DNA of 64,000 nucleotides from Saccharomonospora piscinae (GTDB taxonomy: Bacteria; Actinomycetota; Actinomycetes; Mycobacteriales; Pseudonocardiaceae). Where the stretch lies: NCBI RefSeq assembly GCF_005862235.1, contig NZ_VCEK01000003.1, forward strand, positions 62,199 through 126,198, read 5' to 3'. The notes under the pieces are model-generated. The model was not told where the DNA came from. It saw only the letters and a list, made by a program, of their open reading frames with translations, and searched no databases. A program made the position numbers and the translations under genes. Positions 63,744 to 64,000 of the stretch are shown here, in pieces; position 1 is the stretch's first letter; the number at the start of each line of letters is the position of its first letter.

Positions 63744-63884
63744 CCGTGTCCGCAGGTTACGTAGCCGTGTCCGCAGTTCCCGTAGCCGTGTCCGCAGGTT
63801 AGGTAGCCGTGTCCGCATCGTGCGGTGCGGACACGACTACGCAGGCTGCGGACACGGCTACGCAGGCTGCGGACACGGCTGCGC
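63744..63884. repeat. 21-base repeat array, head-to-head (four plus three units)
   Basis: Four units CCGTGTCCGCAG-N9 in one orientation, with TTACGTAG, TTCCCGTAG and TTAGGTAG variants, then three in the reverse orientation (TGCGGACACGACTACGCAGGC and two similar). At the centre, CGTGTCCGCA pairs with TGCGGACACG across an eight-base loop. It lies between glpD and the btu promoter on the same strand and may act as terminator for glpD. Confidence 0.85.
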
Positions 63885-63887
63885 GCG

Positions 63888-64000
63888 TCAGCGCAGGCCC
63901 CGCAGGGAGCGCTCCACGAGGTCGGTCACTTCCGGTCTCGCCGCTTCGGCCTCGGGGGCCACCAGGCCGAGGCGGGTGCGGCGGTGCAGCACGTCGTCGG
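63888..64000 (-). CDS. glpD: Glycerol-3-phosphate dehydrogenase C-terminus (partial)
   Basis: Only the last 37 residues are present: a frame reading DDVLHRRTRLGLVAPEAEAARPEVTDLV and ending LRGLR before TGA at 63888-63890. The DDVLxRRTR stretch is characteristic of the C-terminal helical domain of FAD-dependent glycerol-3-phosphate dehydrogenase (GlpD). The call rests on this short motif; the gene body lies outside the window. Confidence 0.6.
   Translation of the reverse strand, partial: DDVLHRRTRLGLVAPEAEAARPEVTDLVERSLRGLR

Noticed and set aside
63744-63884. CRISPR array
   Set aside because: The 21-base units are contiguous and change orientation midway; there are no unique spacers and no cas genes.

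Overview
The window is a high-GC actinobacterial chromosome segment. Codon use, many GTG/TTG starts, DUF families restricted to Actinobacteria and a conservon (cvnABCD) point to a Pseudonocardiaceae-type organism such as Saccharomonospora, Prauserella or Amycolatopsis; the family is inference. From memory, the gene order resembles the M. tuberculosis stretch around Rv0867c-Rv0896 (rpfA, moaD2, moaA2, YccF, cspB, DUF2771, MFS, DUF3027, DUF2530, MarR, SpoU methylase, DUF2537, SepH, serC, citA, gltA2), so most of the window is conserved actinobacterial core with accessory genes inserted. I saw no rRNA, tRNA, CRISPR array, IS element or prophage.

Layout. 1-5.6 kb: a cell-wall resuscitation factor (cut by the left edge) behind a long structured leader, then molybdenum genes: moaD and moaA on the minus strand and a HTH/TOBE protein with modABC on the plus strand. 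5.6-9.9 kb: a NagD-like phosphatase, a PPP-type phosphatase, an SRPBCC protein, YccF and an HTTM-like membrane protein. 9.9-13.3 kb: a P450 directly behind a small peptide with a CxCxC core, then two VOC proteins with an AraC regulator. 13.4-17.6 kb: a potassium channel, a TetR-R2lox oxidase operon, a HAD phosphatase and a cold-shock protein. 17.6-31.6 kb: lipoprotein/MFS/glutaminyl cyclase operon, DUF3027 coupled to a sacsin-like ATPase, an NCS2 permease, MarR and MFS, superoxide dismutase, a GCS2-type ligase and an rRNA-type methylase. 32.3-37.3 kb: a surface-glycan cluster (epimerase, membrane protein fused to a GT2 glycosyltransferase, GtrA, SqdB-like enzyme). 37.4-49 kb: sepH, serC, a serine hydrolase, lactate permease, an EphD-like fusion, citA, pdxH, an MFS transporter and an aldose epimerase. 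49-56.5 kb: amidohydrolase, acyl-CoA dehydrogenase with a divergent TetR, a PfkB kinase, gltA and a pyruvate-oxidase-like enzyme. 56.6-59.5 kb: the conservon. 59.5-64 kb: an ABC importer preceded by a recognisable cobalamin riboswitch (so BtuFCD rather than a siderophore system), a repeat array and the end of glpD.

Regulatory themes: at least a dozen genes have a TANNNT-type -10 box 6-8 bases before the start codon, the signature of leaderless transcripts. Convergent gene pairs are closed by long perfect hairpins (28222-28287, 37326-37379, 54639-54674). Two loci (48101-48204 and 63744-63884) carry arrays of a 21-base unit arranged head to head so that they fold on themselves. The observations least explained by known systems are the CxCxC peptide with its P450, these arrays, the in-frame fusion in the glycan cluster and the palindrome over the MFS start at 46777-46815.
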